This document shows, piece by piece, positions 51,145 to 59,940 of a stretch of 64,000 bases of DNA. Source of the stretch: JBGSIC01 sp041751875 (GTDB taxonomy: Bacteria; Bdellovibrionota; FAC87; UBA2466; JACKAF01); the NCBI GenBank assembly GCA_041751875.1, contig JBGSIC010000028.1, positions 1-64,000 on the forward strand. Reading direction: 5' to 3'. The notes below the pieces were generated by a model. It had not been told where the DNA came from and ran no database searches. It worked only from the letters and a program-made list of their open reading frames with translations. The position numbers and the translations under genes were made by a program. Numbering within the stretch: the first letter of the stretch is position 1; every line of letters begins with the position of its first letter.

Positions 51145-51672
51145 ATGAAAAGAGTTACTGGCCTAAAGGTATTACTTGCTGCGGTGGTGTTGATGAGTGT
51201 GTGCGGCGTGAAAGCTAAAGCAGACGACATGCCCCTATTATCAAGATTCCTCTACGAAGAGCTTGAGGACGGTTGGTATCACTATGCCTCTGTTGAGCCC
51301 GTTGCTAAGAACAAGTTAAAAAGTTCAGGCATGGTGCTCCCTAAAGGGCGCTTGATGCTGATGGATTCCAATCAGACCTACATTTTCAAATATGAGGAAG
51401 AAAACGTTATTAAGTATTCTCCCTCGTCGCGGGAATACCTGTCAGGCGGGAACAAATCTGTAGAAGGAAGCTATCGAGTGGAAGGCGATACTTTAATTCT
51501 TGAAGGTCTTGCCACCGGGAAAATTGCTATCAGTCAGACCGAAACAGTGATCGAGCCCCCCCCCGTGATTCAACTGACTTTCACGACGGACATCATTACT
51601 GAAGGCCTAAAGGGACAAATGCTGGAAGCCTTTGGTGTGGTTTCAAGAAACCCGAACTATGACGCAAACTAG
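51145..51672 (+). CDS. Small exported protein, unknown family
   Basis: 175 residues from the ATG at 51145; a GGGAGAAGAG tract lies a few bases upstream. The signal peptide is KRVTGLKVLLAAVVLMSVCG with cleavage near VKAKA. The mature part alternates short strands (LKSSGMVLPKGRLMLMDS, then YRVEGDTLILEG), compatible with a small beta-barrel of lipocalin type. No family is recognised. It is monocistronic and followed by a strong terminator. Confidence 0.6.
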   Translation: MKRVTGLKVLLAAVVLMSVCGVKAKADDMPLLSRFLYEELEDGWYHYASVEPVAKNKLKSSGMVLPKGRLMLMDSNQTYIFKYEEENVIKYSPSSREYLSGGNKSVEGSYRVEGDTLILEGLATGKIAISQTETVIEPPPVIQLTFTTDIITEGLKGQMLEAFGVVSRNPNYDAN

Positions 51673-51703
51673 GGGGCCACTCCTAGCTTGTTAGGACTTG
51701 CTG

Positions 51704-51738
51704 GAAAGAATCCGAACTTGCTTCGGATTCTTTCTTTT
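51704..51738 (+). terminator. Rho-independent terminator
   Basis: GAAAGAATCCGAA and TTCGGATTCTTTC form a 13-bp perfect stem with a 5-base loop, followed by TTTT. It lies about 30 bases after the stop of the exported protein at 51145. Confidence 0.85.
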
Positions 51739-51778
51739 GCAGGTTAAGACAGCCTTATTCCCTTTAGTGCTATTCGTA

Positions 51779-52885
51779 CTATTTTGATTCCCGAATTCGT
51801 TTTTCAAACAGACGGAGTGCGTGGGTAGCGTGAAAAAGCGCACCGTCACCCACTTCGTCTGATTCTCCGTGGTAAATGTCGAGGGCTACGCTTTGTACAC
51901 CCCGAAGGACCCAAGGCTCGGTGAGCCTCTCGTCCGGCAGAGCTTGCATCAGAAACTCCAGAACATGCCCATTTGAAGCCACTCTTTCAGACCAAGTTTT
52001 GGCCATTCTCGAAGAGAAAAAGACGTCACCTGAAAAGGATCCATCACGATTCTGAAACTGCTTGGCCAGGGCGATATGGGTTTTCACATATTGTTCGGCC
52101 TTCTGGAAAGTTCCCTTAAGGGGAAGTGTCCCGTGCTTAGCTTGGTAATTTTTCACCGCAACATCCATCGCATAGAGTCGGTGGGTTCCGGCGCAGGAAG
52201 TTTTTTTGTTTATTCCTTGCTTAAGCTCAATCGCTAGAATTTTTTCCAAGCTATAGCTTTGTCCTAAGCTGTTTTTCCACGTTTCATCCGCATCAATGTA
52301 GCGGCTGAGCCCCCACAAAAGCCATGTCATCTCATAGATGTAGTCGGGATGAACGTTGATTCCCGTCTGCGCCTTGGCGTCCTCAACGATGTCACCGAAA
52401 GTACCTTCCACCCATTTTTTGGATTTGGCGTCCCAGCTACTCCAAGGAGTTGAAGTGTCGAGTTCCAAGTCGGATAGGTAGCCGAAGAACTGCGCTGGAT
52501 GGCCTTCGAAAACTTCAATGAAAAGTCTTTTTTTGGGATCGCAACATTGTCCGCGAATTCCGGATGCGGTTTTCTTGAAAGTAGCGTACCCCCCGCAAGT
52601 TCCTCCCTCGGATAACCATTGAAGTGCCCGTTTTTCTTTTTCCTTAAGAGGTCCGCCCGTCACGTAGATATCATTTTCAAGCGCCAAGATTCCATGAACA
52701 ACGGCCCAGGCTCCCATCTCATCCAAATGAACGGTGTGTTTCGCCCTGACCGGAGAAAGGGCGAGTTCTATCGTTTCAAGAACATCTTCCGCCGAAGGAT
52801 TCTTCGCGGCCGGGGGAAAGTGGATGGCTTTCGCGTAGCTCGTTGATAAGACAAAAATCCACGCGAAAAAGGCGATGCGAAACAT
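51779..52885 (-). CDS. Exported protein with possible alpha/alpha-toroid repeats
   Basis: 368 residues. The signal peptide is FRIAFFAWIFVLSTSYAKA with cleavage near residue 20. The middle and C-terminal parts are mostly helical, with features such as CAGTHRLYAMDVAVKNYQ, RDGSFSGD and SNGHVLEFLMQALPDERL. This pattern is seen in terpene-cyclase/prenyltransferase-like alpha/alpha toroids and in some planctomycete secreted proteins; no catalytic DXDD is seen. Several Cys may form disulfides (GGTCGG, RGQCCD). It appears to be monocistronic. Function not assigned. Confidence 0.55.
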   Translation of the reverse strand: MFRIAFFAWIFVLSTSYAKAIHFPPAAKNPSAEDVLETIELALSPVRAKHTVHLDEMGAWAVVHGILALENDIYVTGGPLKEKEKRALQWLSEGGTCGGYATFKKTASGIRGQCCDPKKRLFIEVFEGHPAQFFGYLSDLELDTSTPWSSWDAKSKKWVEGTFGDIVEDAKAQTGINVHPDYIYEMTWLLWGLSRYIDADETWKNSLGQSYSLEKILAIELKQGINKKTSCAGTHRLYAMDVAVKNYQAKHGTLPLKGTFQKAEQYVKTHIALAKQFQNRDGSFSGDVFFSSRMAKTWSERVASNGHVLEFLMQALPDERLTEPWVLRGVQSVALDIYHGESDEVGDGALFHATHALRLFEKRIRESK

Positions 52886-53143
52886 TTATTTCCTTTCGTT
52901 TAGCTAACGCGGGTATACAGAGGTAGGCGCGAGAGTCAAGGCAACAGCCATTCTCTTCTTTGATTCTGAAAATCAGGGGTGGACTTAAAGTACATTGATC
53001 AGTACAAGTGACTGGTTCCTGACCCTCCCACAGCCTGTCTACGGGGGGATCGTGATGAAAAAGCGAAACATATTGTAACCCACCTTGGGGAACACGTTTT
53101 GCAGAGCCTAAGGGCTCGGTCTTACTAAAAAAGAATAGGAAAA

Positions 53144-54613
53144 GTGATGCAGCGGTTATCCACTTTGATGTTGGGATGGTTTCTTTTTGTCGGGGGCGCC
53201 TCGGTGCCTCAAACACACGAAATTAAGGCGCCCACTGCCTTAGAACGGCAGCGGCCTAGCTCCGAGGAGCCTAGTCGGCTTTTCCCCATTCCGGTCGAGC
53301 TTCTCCATAAGTTGGTCAGCGTGCATCAGCTTTCCGATGGAACGTTTGAGCTCAATGTAAGAACCGATACGGCGGCCACGGATGCAAGGATTGAATTGAG
53401 TAAGATCGCAGAAGATATCCGGCTTGGGGATCTCATCGAGGCCTTCGAGGCACCTCTACTTTTTAAGGTGTTGGATCAAAAGTCGCGAACTTTAAAAGAA
53501 ATCGAAGTGCCGTTGCAGGGTGCGATTGTGGCGATGGCGCTTTCTCAAGCCTCGCGTGACCGCTTTGGTGGACGGCGATTGTTTCTCAGCAAAGGGAAAA
53601 ATCAGGTTGTAACTACTGCTCCCGTTCCTACCTTACCTATTTCCTCGAAGAGTTTACGGGTAAATCTAGGAGAAACGGCAAAGTTTGACGAAGGAAGAGC
53701 GGCCAAATGGAAGTTCTCGTTTGATCTCCAGGCGGATGAACCCGCGCCTTTTTCTCTGAACTACAGCGGAGAGGAAAAGGCTTATGTGCTTGAGGAAAAC
53801 CCTGACCATGCGGTCTGGCGGGCGCGACCCCAACTCAAGGAAGTCCTCACCTTGGTGCCGGTGAAAGAGGCACTGAAAAAAATGGGTGAGAAAGCTTTGC
53901 CAGGAACCACTACAGATCAAGCAGCAGAGCAGGTGCTCGCCCAAGAAGAGGTAAGCGAGGTGACGGAAGGCAAGCCAGAGTTAAAGCCTCTCTTGAAGCG
54001 CTCTTTTGGGAAATATATTTCTCGCGCGTGGAATGCGCGGCCCTTGACCGTATCGCGTACACCCGTGTCGGGCGGACAATCTTTATTGCACGTTTTACCA
54101 GCCACCGGTCCACGCGTGGCCTTTTGCCAAAACAAAGGCAACAATAGTATGCGCCGAAACTGTTCCACGGCGGCAGGCGCTGTCCAGGTTCACTTTACCA
54201 GTGGGATAGGCAACGCCACGGCTCAGATTCAGCAAGCTTATGAGGCCGCAGGGCAGCCGGTCGAAATTATTCTGGCGTCGCATGGTTGTGGTGGGCGCAT
54301 GGATATCGCCGAACCTGGTTGGCCCCAGTTGCAGACGTTGATGGCGAGCACGAAGGGAATGGTAAGCGGTGTTTATGCGATGGGATGCTCGGTCGGAAAG
54401 GATGCCGGATCCAGCAGGCACTTACTCAATGTGCTCGCGCAGGGTTGGGGTGTGCCAGCGCATGGAGTGGATCGCATGCTGCAAATGAAAGGCTCTGGCA
54501 AGTGGTATGTTTCAGGTTCGGGGAATCTCGTAACCGTTCAGCCGACAGCAACGCCCGAAGTAAACCCCGAAGAACTGGTAGAGAACACGCCGGTTTGGAA
54601 AATGCCTCTCTAA
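53144..54613 (+). CDS. Exported caspase-like (clan CD) cysteine peptidase, putative
   Basis: 489 residues. The N-terminus is hydrophobic (about 5-20) and likely a signal peptide. Residues 30-320 are unrecognised and contain mixed strands. The C-terminal domain has EIILASHGCGG (His380) followed after 35 residues by GVYAMGCSVGKD (Cys415), the His-Cys dyad pattern of caspase-like and CHAT/clostripain-type folds. Additional Cys at 328 and 340 may form a disulfide. If active it would be a secreted peptidase, with the N-terminal part acting as a pro-domain. This is motif-level evidence only. It is monocistronic and convergent with egtD. Confidence 0.5.
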   Translation: MMQRLSTLMLGWFLFVGGASVPQTHEIKAPTALERQRPSSEEPSRLFPIPVELLHKLVSVHQLSDGTFELNVRTDTAATDARIELSKIAEDIRLGDLIEAFEAPLLFKVLDQKSRTLKEIEVPLQGAIVAMALSQASRDRFGGRRLFLSKGKNQVVTTAPVPTLPISSKSLRVNLGETAKFDEGRAAKWKFSFDLQADEPAPFSLNYSGEEKAYVLEENPDHAVWRARPQLKEVLTLVPVKEALKKMGEKALPGTTTDQAAEQVLAQEEVSEVTEGKPELKPLLKRSFGKYISRAWNARPLTVSRTPVSGGQSLLHVLPATGPRVAFCQNKGNNSMRRNCSTAAGAVQVHFTSGIGNATAQIQQAYEAAGQPVEIILASHGCGGRMDIAEPGWPQLQTLMASTKGMVSGVYAMGCSVGKDAGSSRHLLNVLAQGWGVPAHGVDRMLQMKGSGKWYVSGSGNLVTVQPTATPEVNPEELVENTPVWKMPL

Positions 54614-55566
54614 AGAGCTTCTAGCAAAACTAGCGCGAAGTATTTGCGGTCGTCTTGCCAGGCTTGCACAAAGCGAAAGCCGATGGGGGCTGCAAAATCT
54701 GCGAAGGACTCTACTTCGAATTTATACGAATTCTCCAGGTGAATGCGCTCCCCCGCTTCGAGAGTAAAGGCGTGTTCCTCAATCCGAATGGTCTGCTCGG
54801 AGCGGGTTGTGACGTACATTTCTACCCGGCTCTGGGACTGATTATAAAACCCCTCGTAAAAAAAAGCTTCCCGATCGAGCTGTGCGCCAAGTTCACGTTG
54901 CATGCGGGTGAGTAGGTTGAGTTCAAACTGAGCCGTGTATCCCAATGCGTCATTGTAGGCCCGATGCAAAACCATCGGATCCTTCTTTAGGTCGAGTCCC
55001 ACAAGAAACATCCCCTTGGGCCGAATCATCTGGTGGATCGATTGTAGTAAGCGTCGCATGGTGGCTGGTTCGAAATTTCCCAAAGTGGAACCGGGGAAAT
55101 AAATCACCTGCTTGTTGGCATGAGTGGGTGGCAAACTGAACGGCTGCAAAATATCCGCACTGAGTGCAATCACTTCCAGGTCGGGAAGTTCGCGGACCAA
55201 TGCCTTGGCGTTTTTAATCAAGTAATCACGCGAAATGTCGACCGGTACGTAGGCTTCCAGTTCGGAACAGCTCTGCAAGAGTCTTCGAATTTTCTTGTTA
55301 TTACCGCTGCCATACTCCACTAGAAGAGCTTTGGGACCAAAGTGAGCCGCAATTTCATCACCGTAGGTATCAATCAGCGCCAGCTCTGTTCGGGTTTGGT
55401 AGTACTCGGGCTGGCGGGTAATCATGTCGAATAGTTCGGATCCTTTTTCATCGTACAGAAACTTAGAAGGAATGGATTTGGGATGGGTAGAGAGACCACG
55501 TATCACCGCTTCCCGGAAACTTTCCTGAGGGAGTTCGAAATCCACTATGCGAAGACGAGCAGGCAT
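54610..55566 (-). CDS. egtD: L-histidine N-alpha-methyltransferase EgtD
   Basis: 318 residues. IPSKFLYDEKGSELFDMITRQPEYYQTRTE is the characteristic EgtD opening; LVEYGSGNNKKIRRLL is the SAM-binding loop, and IYFPGSTLGNFEP is another signature. The enzyme trimethylates histidine to hercynine, the first step of ergothioneine synthesis. Its ATG abuts the stop of EgtB, so the pair forms a two-gene operon. No egtA or egtC is present, as in most non-actinobacterial pathways, where cysteine is used directly. Confidence 0.93.
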   Translation of the reverse strand: MPARLRIVDFELPQESFREAVIRGLSTHPKSIPSKFLYDEKGSELFDMITRQPEYYQTRTELALIDTYGDEIAAHFGPKALLVEYGSGNNKKIRRLLQSCSELEAYVPVDISRDYLIKNAKALVRELPDLEVIALSADILQPFSLPPTHANKQVIYFPGSTLGNFEPATMRRLLQSIHQMIRPKGMFLVGLDLKKDPMVLHRAYNDALGYTAQFELNLLTRMQRELGAQLDREAFFYEGFYNQSQSRVEMYVTTRSEQTIRIEEHAFTLEAGERIHLENSYKFEVESFADFAAPIGFRFVQAWQDDRKYFALVLLEAL

Positions 55567-56829
55567 TTATCTATTTCCCGCCAATCTAATTCCTGAGAAG
55601 GCCCAGCGGGCGGAAGGGGGAAAGAAATTGCGATACGATTTGCGAAGGTGGCGAGATGGGGTCACGCAACTTCCGCCTTTGAGGGTTAGTTGGTTGGCCA
55701 TAAATTTACCGTTGTATTCTCCGAGCGCGCCGGGGAGCGGCTGATAGCCCGGGTGAGCTGTGTAGGGACTTTGGGTCCATTCCCATAGATCGCCCCACAG
55801 TTGCTGCACGAGGTCATCCATGACGGGCGAAGTCGGTGTCAGCTTGCCGCTTTCAAGGAAATTACCGCGAACCTCTGAAGTCCCAGCGGCGCATTCCCAC
55901 TCGCCTTCAGTCGCAAGACGGCAGCCCTTCCAACGCGCGTAAGCATCGGCCTCGTAGAAGCTCACGTGACTTACCGGAGCTTCGGGATCGCGTTTCTTCA
56001 TGCCCGCGAGAGACATCTCGAAATGTTGTCCCTCTTCGTCGTACCAATAAAGGGGCTTAGAGATTTGTTCCCTCTGGATCCAATCCCATCCATCGGATAG
56101 CCAGAACTCTGAACGAACGTATCCGCCCGCCTCGATGAAATCCTTGTATTCCCTATTGGTGGTAAGGCGGCTTGCCATCCGGAAAGGAGGCAACACGGCT
56201 TGGTAAGCGGGCCGTTCGTTATCAAATGCAAATCCGGCTTCGCTCTGACCGACTCGGATGAGTCCACCCGGAAAATCAACCCACATCAAAGAGGAAGCCT
56301 GGGCTGCCGGAACGGGGTTTTTTTGGTAGGCGGGAAACAGGGGATTACGCGAAAAATTATAAAGAATGTCCATCAGGATCAATTCCTGATGCTGTTCTTC
56401 ATGAGCGACTCCAAGTTCGAGGAGTGCGTGGTTTTCCGGGGTAAACAAATCGCGGTCAAAAAGGGCCGCCATGGCGGCGTCGACATGATCCCGGTAAGCA
56501 TAGACTTCACTAAGAAGAGGTCGGGACAGCAAGCCGCGTTCAGTGCGGGGAACAAATTTCCCGACGGTTTGATAGTAAGAGTTAAAAAGGTAATCAAACT
56601 TGGGTGAATAAGGGCGGTAGTGGGGGAGGGTGTTTTTGAGCAAAAAATGCTCAAAAAACCAGCTGGTGTGCGCCAGGTGCCATTTCGTCGGGCTGACGAA
56701 ATCGGCAGCCTGAATAAGAAAGTCCTCTGTCTGTAGAGGGCGGCACAGGCGCAACGAGCGCGCACGGGTTTCGTCGTACAAACGTGCGAAGTTGTTGAAC
56801 GGGGCGATCGCCGCGGGTTTCTCCACCAT
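55567..56829 (-). CDS. egtB: Sulfoxide synthase EgtB
   Basis: 420 residues. The N-terminal DinB-like domain holds the iron ligands His51 (WHLAHTSW) and His143/His147 (AHEEQHQE). The C-terminal formylglycine-generating-enzyme-like domain contains DWIQREQISKPLYWYDE, GDLWEWTQSPY and GKFMANQLTLKGGSC. The enzyme couples hercynine with a thiol (cysteine or gamma-glutamylcysteine) using O2 to form the sulfoxide, which is then cleaved to ergothioneine. Upstream partner of egtD. An EgtE-like lyase is not visible and would be elsewhere. Confidence 0.92.
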   Translation of the reverse strand: MVEKPAAIAPFNNFARLYDETRARSLRLCRPLQTEDFLIQAADFVSPTKWHLAHTSWFFEHFLLKNTLPHYRPYSPKFDYLFNSYYQTVGKFVPRTERGLLSRPLLSEVYAYRDHVDAAMAALFDRDLFTPENHALLELGVAHEEQHQELILMDILYNFSRNPLFPAYQKNPVPAAQASSLMWVDFPGGLIRVGQSEAGFAFDNERPAYQAVLPPFRMASRLTTNREYKDFIEAGGYVRSEFWLSDGWDWIQREQISKPLYWYDEEGQHFEMSLAGMKKRDPEAPVSHVSFYEADAYARWKGCRLATEGEWECAAGTSEVRGNFLESGKLTPTSPVMDDLVQQLWGDLWEWTQSPYTAHPGYQPLPGALGEYNGKFMANQLTLKGGSCVTPSRHLRKSYRNFFPPSARWAFSGIRLAGNR

Positions 56830-56915
56830 GGAGAAATCCGTACCTCTTTCCTAAACCGCTGTCTATCTCTCGAGTTGGTGCAAAGCACTGGGTGCGGTTA
56901 TAATAGCTTGATTTC

Positions 56916-57734
56916 ATGACAATACTCGCCAAATCGGTGGGCTGGTTCATCCAGCACGTTAGTTTTACATGGGGCATGCGTTTACTCCATGTTCTTAACC
57001 TCATGCCCAAGGCCTTCACCGAATTTGAAACAACGGTGACCTATCGAGGGAGCCGTTTCCATGTCTTTACCCGCGAGGAAATCGGTCACCGACTCTTTTA
57101 CTGCGGAAAGTACGAACCGGACCAGGAAGACTGTTTTCTCTCGTTTGTTAAGCCTGGGGGGAGAATTTTTGACATCGGCGCCAACATTGGCATTTATTCC
57201 GTTTTGGCGGCGTCCAAGGGCGCGGAGGTTGCGGCCTTTGAGCCCTCACCCCGAGCTCAAAAATTACTCAAAGATAATATCGAAATGAACAACCTGAAGG
57301 CCCAGATCACGGTTTACCCGCTGGCGGTCTCTAAAGAGGAAGGGAAGGTTACGTTCTATGAAGGGCATGACCGAAACTGGTCGGTAGGTAGGGTGTTCCG
57401 CTACGGCAATCGAACCGACACCCAAACCGTGGAAGTCGACACGCAGACCCTTGATAGGCTTGCTGAGAAAATCGGTTGTCCCGACGTGATCAAGGTCGAT
57501 ATCGAAGGTGCGGAATGGCTCGCTCTTCAGGGAGCAGCGAAGCTTCTGGCTCGTCCTGACGCTCCTGTGTTCCTAATGGAACTTCACCCCGGCGAGATTG
57601 AAAGTCTGGGGGGGGAGTGCTTCTGCTCTGGTCGAGCAAATGCGTGTGGCCGGGTTCATGCAATATCGGTTGGAGCGCACGGATCCGGCTGCTATTCACC
57701 AATGGTTTGTTTTTTCCAAAAGCGAAGTGCTTAA
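56916..57734 (+). CDS. FkbM-family methyltransferase, frameshifted near the 3' end
   Basis: 272 residues as read. SAM-binding motif DIGANIGIYSVLAASKG, then FEPSPRAQKLLKDNIEMNN and VIKVDIEGAEWLALQGA mark an FkbM methyltransferase, often acting on sugars. After LGGE the reading goes into a Cys/Gly-rich tail with no homology. At the G8 tract 57608-57615 one base fewer would restore a credible C-terminus, containing ALVEQMRVAGF and WFVFSKSEV and stopping at 57759, two bases before the convergent gene's stop. The break could be a sequencing error, phase variation or a real pseudogene. GT or glycan genes are not adjacent. Confidence 0.75.
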   Translation: MTILAKSVGWFIQHVSFTWGMRLLHVLNLMPKAFTEFETTVTYRGSRFHVFTREEIGHRLFYCGKYEPDQEDCFLSFVKPGGRIFDIGANIGIYSVLAASKGAEVAAFEPSPRAQKLLKDNIEMNNLKAQITVYPLAVSKEEGKVTFYEGHDRNWSVGRVFRYGNRTDTQTVEVDTQTLDRLAEKIGCPDVIKVDIEGAEWLALQGAAKLLARPDAPVFLMELHPGEIESLGGECFCSGRANACGRVHAISVGAHGSGCYSPMVCFFQKRSA

Positions 57735-57760
57735 TTCCCAACTTATCGCGGTTAACTAGT

Positions 57761-58831
57761 TTAGTTGAGCAGTTTGGCTTTTCCGTCTTCCGAGATGGAA
57801 ACACGCAGCTTGATAGACTTGTTTTTAGTCGTATCGAGTGTGACGGAAGGCATCTTAATGGCGCCTTTGGAAGTAAATAAAGTGCCTGTAAGAGTGCAGG
57901 GCTTGGGGTTGCCGTAAGAGTTATAAAAGAGATAGTTAAACGTGTAGACGCCAGGAATAATTTTATCAGCCTGCCAAATTTCTACACCAGGTCCTTGCCG
58001 CGTATCGAGGACCAAAAGACCGGGATGAGATTTGTGTGAGCGTTTCTTGAAGTCGAAAGAACGCTTGTTTGGATCTTCCACCACCAAGTCGACGTCGTGA
58101 TCGCGCGTGTCCCAACTCATCACAAACGCCACGAAACCGCTGGCGACCAGCGCTCCCTTTGCTTCTTCCAGCTCCGCTTTGAGCTCTGTTACCGTTTTTT
58201 CTGTGACTTGCAATTGCGTTTGAGTCGAGTTGAGAGTGACTCTCAATTTTTCAATTTCTTTTTGGGATTGCTTCGGGTCAACCACTTGCGACTTCAATGT
58301 GCGGACTTCGGCCGTGAGGGTTTTTACTCGCGTTTCAAGAACGCGTGATTTGGTTTCCAGTTTTGAGCGCTCTTCCAACACCTTTTGCAGGCGTTCGGTC
58401 AGTACTTTTCGTTTATCCTCATCCTTCGAGACCGTGCTGAGAGTTTTCTCTAGCTCGTCCTTTTGTGCCTGAAGCCGTTGGATCTCTTCTTCTTGAATTT
58501 TTTGTTGTTCCTGAATTCTTTTAACGTCTTCGACGCTCACCACTGGCTTAGGAACAACGGCGGTAGGTTTTCCGAAGCTTTTCTGAGCCGATTCTTGAAC
58601 CTGTTGGAGTTTAACCGGATCGAGTGTGGAGATCGCAAAAAGCATGATGAAACAGCCACACAGAAGAGTCATCTTGTCGGCGTAAGACATGAGCCAACGC
58701 TCATCCACATGGATCGGCTCATCGACTTCGACAGTGCTTGCTCGATCATCGTCTTCGAGAAGCTCCAAAAGGCGGTAGGTTACATTTTCCTTCGGCGCCT
58801 TTTCCGCTGAGTTATTTTGCTCTTTACTCAT
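57761..58831 (-). CDS. MotB-like stator protein lacking the OmpA domain
   Basis: 356 residues. The N-terminus holds WLMSYADKMTLLCGCFIMLFA with Asp52, at the position of the proton-binding Asp of MotB, and one membrane helix. A long coiled coil follows (about 100-220; EEEIQRLQAQKDELEK). The C-terminal part (about 235-356) is not the OmpA-like peptidoglycan-binding domain of MotB; it has a WDTRDHDVDLVVEDP start and the VYTFNYLFYN pattern of YfaP/DUF2135-like beta-sandwich domains. It pairs with the MotA-like gene 7 bp upstream. Probably an ion-driven stator for a non-flagellar or specialised machine. Confidence 0.75.
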   Translation of the reverse strand: MSKEQNNSAEKAPKENVTYRLLELLEDDDRASTVEVDEPIHVDERWLMSYADKMTLLCGCFIMLFAISTLDPVKLQQVQESAQKSFGKPTAVVPKPVVSVEDVKRIQEQQKIQEEEIQRLQAQKDELEKTLSTVSKDEDKRKVLTERLQKVLEERSKLETKSRVLETRVKTLTAEVRTLKSQVVDPKQSQKEIEKLRVTLNSTQTQLQVTEKTVTELKAELEEAKGALVASGFVAFVMSWDTRDHDVDLVVEDPNKRSFDFKKRSHKSHPGLLVLDTRQGPGVEIWQADKIIPGVYTFNYLFYNSYGNPKPCTLTGTLFTSKGAIKMPSVTLDTTKNKSIKLRVSISEDGKAKLLN

Positions 58832-58838
58832 GGAGTGC

Positions 58839-59675
58839 CTAGGCTGCCTTTTTTACAATTTGAGCCACTTCGTTGGAAGCTTGGTCCACGTAGTCTTCCG
58901 AAAGTTCAATGTTCCGGTAGCTCATGCGATCTTGGAGCGCGAGAAACCCGTTCACTTTACGCAAAACGAGCATCGGTTTCTCATTCTTTTTAATCAGCAT
59001 CAAACCTTCAACAATGAGTTGCCTCACCAAAATGTCTTCTGAATTTAACCGGGCGGCGTAGTCGGCAAGTGGCATGAGAATCATGTAAGTCGTAATGAGT
59101 CCCCAGAAAGTGGTGACTAGCGCGAGCGCCATGGCGGGTCCGATCCCCTCGGCACCGTTGCCCAAGTTGAACATCATATTCACCAGGCCCACCGTCGAAC
59201 CCAACATCCCAAGAGAGGAAGGAAACTTTGCCAGCGTGGCGAGCATCTTGGCATCATTGGAGTAAGAGGTTTTAAAGTAGGCGCTGCGTTTTTCCAACGT
59301 GTCTCTGAGGTTCTTGGTATCAAGTTCGTTTTCAGCGATGAGGTTAAATCCTTCCAGCAAGAAAGGATGACTTGCTTCGCAGTGGGGTAAATGGCGGCGT
59401 TCGCTTTGGGGCAAGACGGCTGCGCGCACGATATCTTCAGCGAGCTGACGCACATTGGTGGTCTTTTTAAGAATCACCCCGTGCCAGATAAATTTTTCAA
59501 GCTCGAGCAAGCGAGAAAAGGGAAAAATGCAGAGGCCCGCCGCAAGAGTTCCGCCGAGAACGAGGGCTATGCTCTTCCAATCCAAAAGGGCATCGGGGTT
59601 GGGGGAGTCGGCAAGGACAGTGACATACAAAGTGGTGCCCATCAAAAGGAACCCGAGCGTAGAACTAAAATTCAT
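58839..59675 (-). CDS. motA: MotA-like proton-channel stator protein
   Basis: About 278 residues from an ATG at 59675; a longer frame from 59783 is less likely, and the Shine-Dalgarno signal is weak. Four membrane helices are seen: two at the N-terminus (STLGFLLMGTT, then LDWKSIALVLGG) and two later (LGMLGSTVGLVNMMF, ALVTTFWGLITTYMILMPLA), with the conserved GxxGTxxG-like segment GMLGSTVGLVNM. A cytoplasmic loop between them carries charged residues as in MotA. Forms the ion channel with the MotB-like protein. Confidence 0.85.
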   Translation of the reverse strand: MNFSSTLGFLLMGTTLYVTVLADSPNPDALLDWKSIALVLGGTLAAGLCIFPFSRLLELEKFIWHGVILKKTTNVRQLAEDIVRAAVLPQSERRHLPHCEASHPFLLEGFNLIAENELDTKNLRDTLEKRSAYFKTSYSNDAKMLATLAKFPSSLGMLGSTVGLVNMMFNLGNGAEGIGPAMALALVTTFWGLITTYMILMPLADYAARLNSEDILVRQLIVEGLMLIKKNEKPMLVLRKVNGFLALQDRMSYRNIELSEDYVDQASNEVAQIVKKAA

Positions 59676-59940
59676 AACGCGTACCCCGAAATAAAATGGA
59701 ATTGAAAAACGAAGGAATGAAAAAGAAGAGCCCCAGAAAACCCCCAACATACGGACTGTGATGATTGGATCGTACAAAAACAATGTGAAGGAATTGTGTG
59801 ATTTGGGGCTAACGAGCCGCGTTGATTGAAAAAAATTGGCGTTGGTCTGTATACAGGCAGTCTTCAGAGTTCCCGCAGACTTATACGCGCCGTATTAAGT
59901 TCCTTGAGCCCAAGGCCGAAGAGAGACACGAAGGGATAGC

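Noticed and set aside
50960..51148. 62-codon frame between tRNA-Leu and the exported protein
   Set aside because: No ribosome-binding site, overlaps the next start, and no recognisable composition or motif.
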